5,853 nucleotides of DNA, taken from contig JAEMRG010000132.1 in NCBI GenBank assembly GCA_016463455.1, positions 1 through 5,853 on the forward strand, written 5' to 3'. The translations under genes and the position numbers were made by a program. The notes under the pieces are model-generated. The model did no database searches and was not told the DNA's origin. It was given only the letters and a program-made list of their open reading frames with translations. The stretch comes from Rhodoferax sp. GTDB lineage: Bacteria > Pseudomonadota > Gammaproteobacteria > Burkholderiales > Burkholderiaceae_C. The first letter of the stretch is position 1. Every line of letters starts with the position of its first letter. Below are positions 5,186 through 5,853 of this stretch, in pieces.

Positions 5186-5853
5186 ATGAAAATCATCAAC
5201 TTGCTGCCCCTGGTCGATTGGCTGGCCATGGGCTGTTTTTTTGCCATGTGGATCGGTTATGCCCTGTTTGCCAAATTCTGGGGCTGGCACGAGCGATCAT
5301 TGATCGCCACCACCAACCGCTACCGCGCGTTGTGGATGCTGCAAGCGACGGCCCGTGATCCACGTATGCTCGACGGCTTGATCACGCAAAACCTGTCACA
5401 CACGCCTTCGTTCTTTTCTTCCACTACGATCATCATCATTGGCGGCTTGCTGGCCCTGATGGGCACCACCGACAAAGCCGCCGAGTTGGTGCGGGACATC
5501 CCCTTTGTCACGCAAACACCCATGTTTGTGTTCGAGTTCAAGATCCTGGTTTTGCTCGGCATTTTTGTGTATGCCTTTTTCCGCTTTTCGTGGTCGATGC
5601 GGCAATACACTTTTGTGGCCTTGGTGATTGGCGCGATGCCTCCAGTCAAAGAATTTGAGGACGGTTTGCATGACCGAAAAAAGATTGCTGATAGGGCGGG
5701 CGCCCTGGTGGGCGCAGCGGCTGAAACCTTCAACGACGGCTTGCGCGCCTATTACTTTTCATTTGCTGCGATGGCCTGGTTTTTGTCTCCCCTTGCGCTG
5801 ATCGCCGCCACCGCTTTGGTGGTGCTCATTTTGTACGGCCGCGAATTTCGCTC
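5186..5853 (+). CDS. DUF599-family integral membrane protein (3' end cut by window edge)
   Basis: The visible 222 codons encode a polytopic inner-membrane protein with the look of the DUF599 family, which has no known function and is usually about 230-250 residues, so only a short tail is probably missing. Characteristic stretches are DWLAMGCFFAMWIGYALFAK (11-30), a soluble loop with TTNRYRALWM (42-51) and LITQNLSHTPSFFSST (65-80), FFRFSWSMRQYTF (131-143), and FNDGLRAYYFSFAAMAWFLS (182-201). Hydrophobic segments lie near 8-29, 80-93, 117-135, 139-152 and 190-217. The ATG at 5186 is the most upstream usable start: in-frame codons back to the stop at 5138-5140 include no ATG, GTG or TTG. A GGAGG at 5180-5184 is only one base from this ATG, too close for normal initiation. 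Family recognition is from memory of its motifs. Confidence 0.82.
   Translation, partial: MKIINLLPLVDWLAMGCFFAMWIGYALFAKFWGWHERSLIATTNRYRALWMLQATARDPRMLDGLITQNLSHTPSFFSSTTIIIIGGLLALMGTTDKAAELVRDIPFVTQTPMFVFEFKILVLLGIFVYAFFRFSWSMRQYTFVALVIGAMPPVKEFEDGLHDRKKIADRAGALVGAAAETFNDGLRAYYFSFAAMAWFLSPLALIAATALVVLILYGREFR

Noticed and set aside
5320..5733. Minus-strand 137-codon frame antisense to the DUF599 gene
   Set aside because: The plus-strand frame encodes a clear multi-helix membrane protein with family motifs. The antisense peptide is a low-complexity Ser/Lys/Arg mixture.
1..5853. Search by eye for CRISPR repeats, tRNA, rRNA, insertion-sequence ends, phage or defence genes
   Set aside because: No regularly spaced repeats, cloverleaf-like sequence, transposase or nuclease-system motifs were seen. 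The gene content is housekeeping and unknown-function membrane proteins.

Overview
The window reads as an ordinary chromosomal segment of a betaproteobacterium, most likely Burkholderiales and probably Comamonadaceae-like. This placement is an inference from four things: the protein-kinase-like (type II) homoserine kinase, a BPSS1780-type membrane protein beside it, a DUF599 membrane protein, and high G/C with TACAAT-type -10 boxes. I see no mobile element, CRISPR array, tRNA, rRNA or phage gene.

Layout. Positions 1-2228 (minus strand) hold the first 742 codons of DNA polymerase I (polA); its C-terminal polymerase part runs off the left edge. A 142-bp divergent intergenic region follows, with a good -10 box (TACAAT, 2272-2277) pointing toward thrB. 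On the plus strand, homoserine kinase thrB (2371-3348) and a six-helix BPSS1780-family membrane protein (3367-4146) are 18 bp apart and probably co-transcribed. A 58-bp convergent gap with weak hairpins separates them from a minus-strand LysE/RhtB-family exporter (4205-4816). The roughly 370 bp from 4817 to 5185 carries a TACAAT box placed so that the exporter mRNA would be leaderless or nearly so, a GC-rich hairpin, and a possible small Cys-rich minus-strand ORF (4955-5179). A plus-strand DUF599 integral membrane protein starts at 5186 and runs off the right edge.

Functional reading. polA serves DNA replication and repair. thrB commits homoserine to threonine synthesis. The LysE/RhtB-type exporter belongs to a superfamily that exports amino acids, including homoserine and threonine, so its closeness to thrB is suggestive but proves nothing. 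The BPSS1780 and DUF599 proteins have no assigned function. No clear new multi-gene system is visible. The items most worth a second look are the small Cys-rich ORF, the probable leaderless exporter start, and the very tight divergent start arrangement at 5177-5188.
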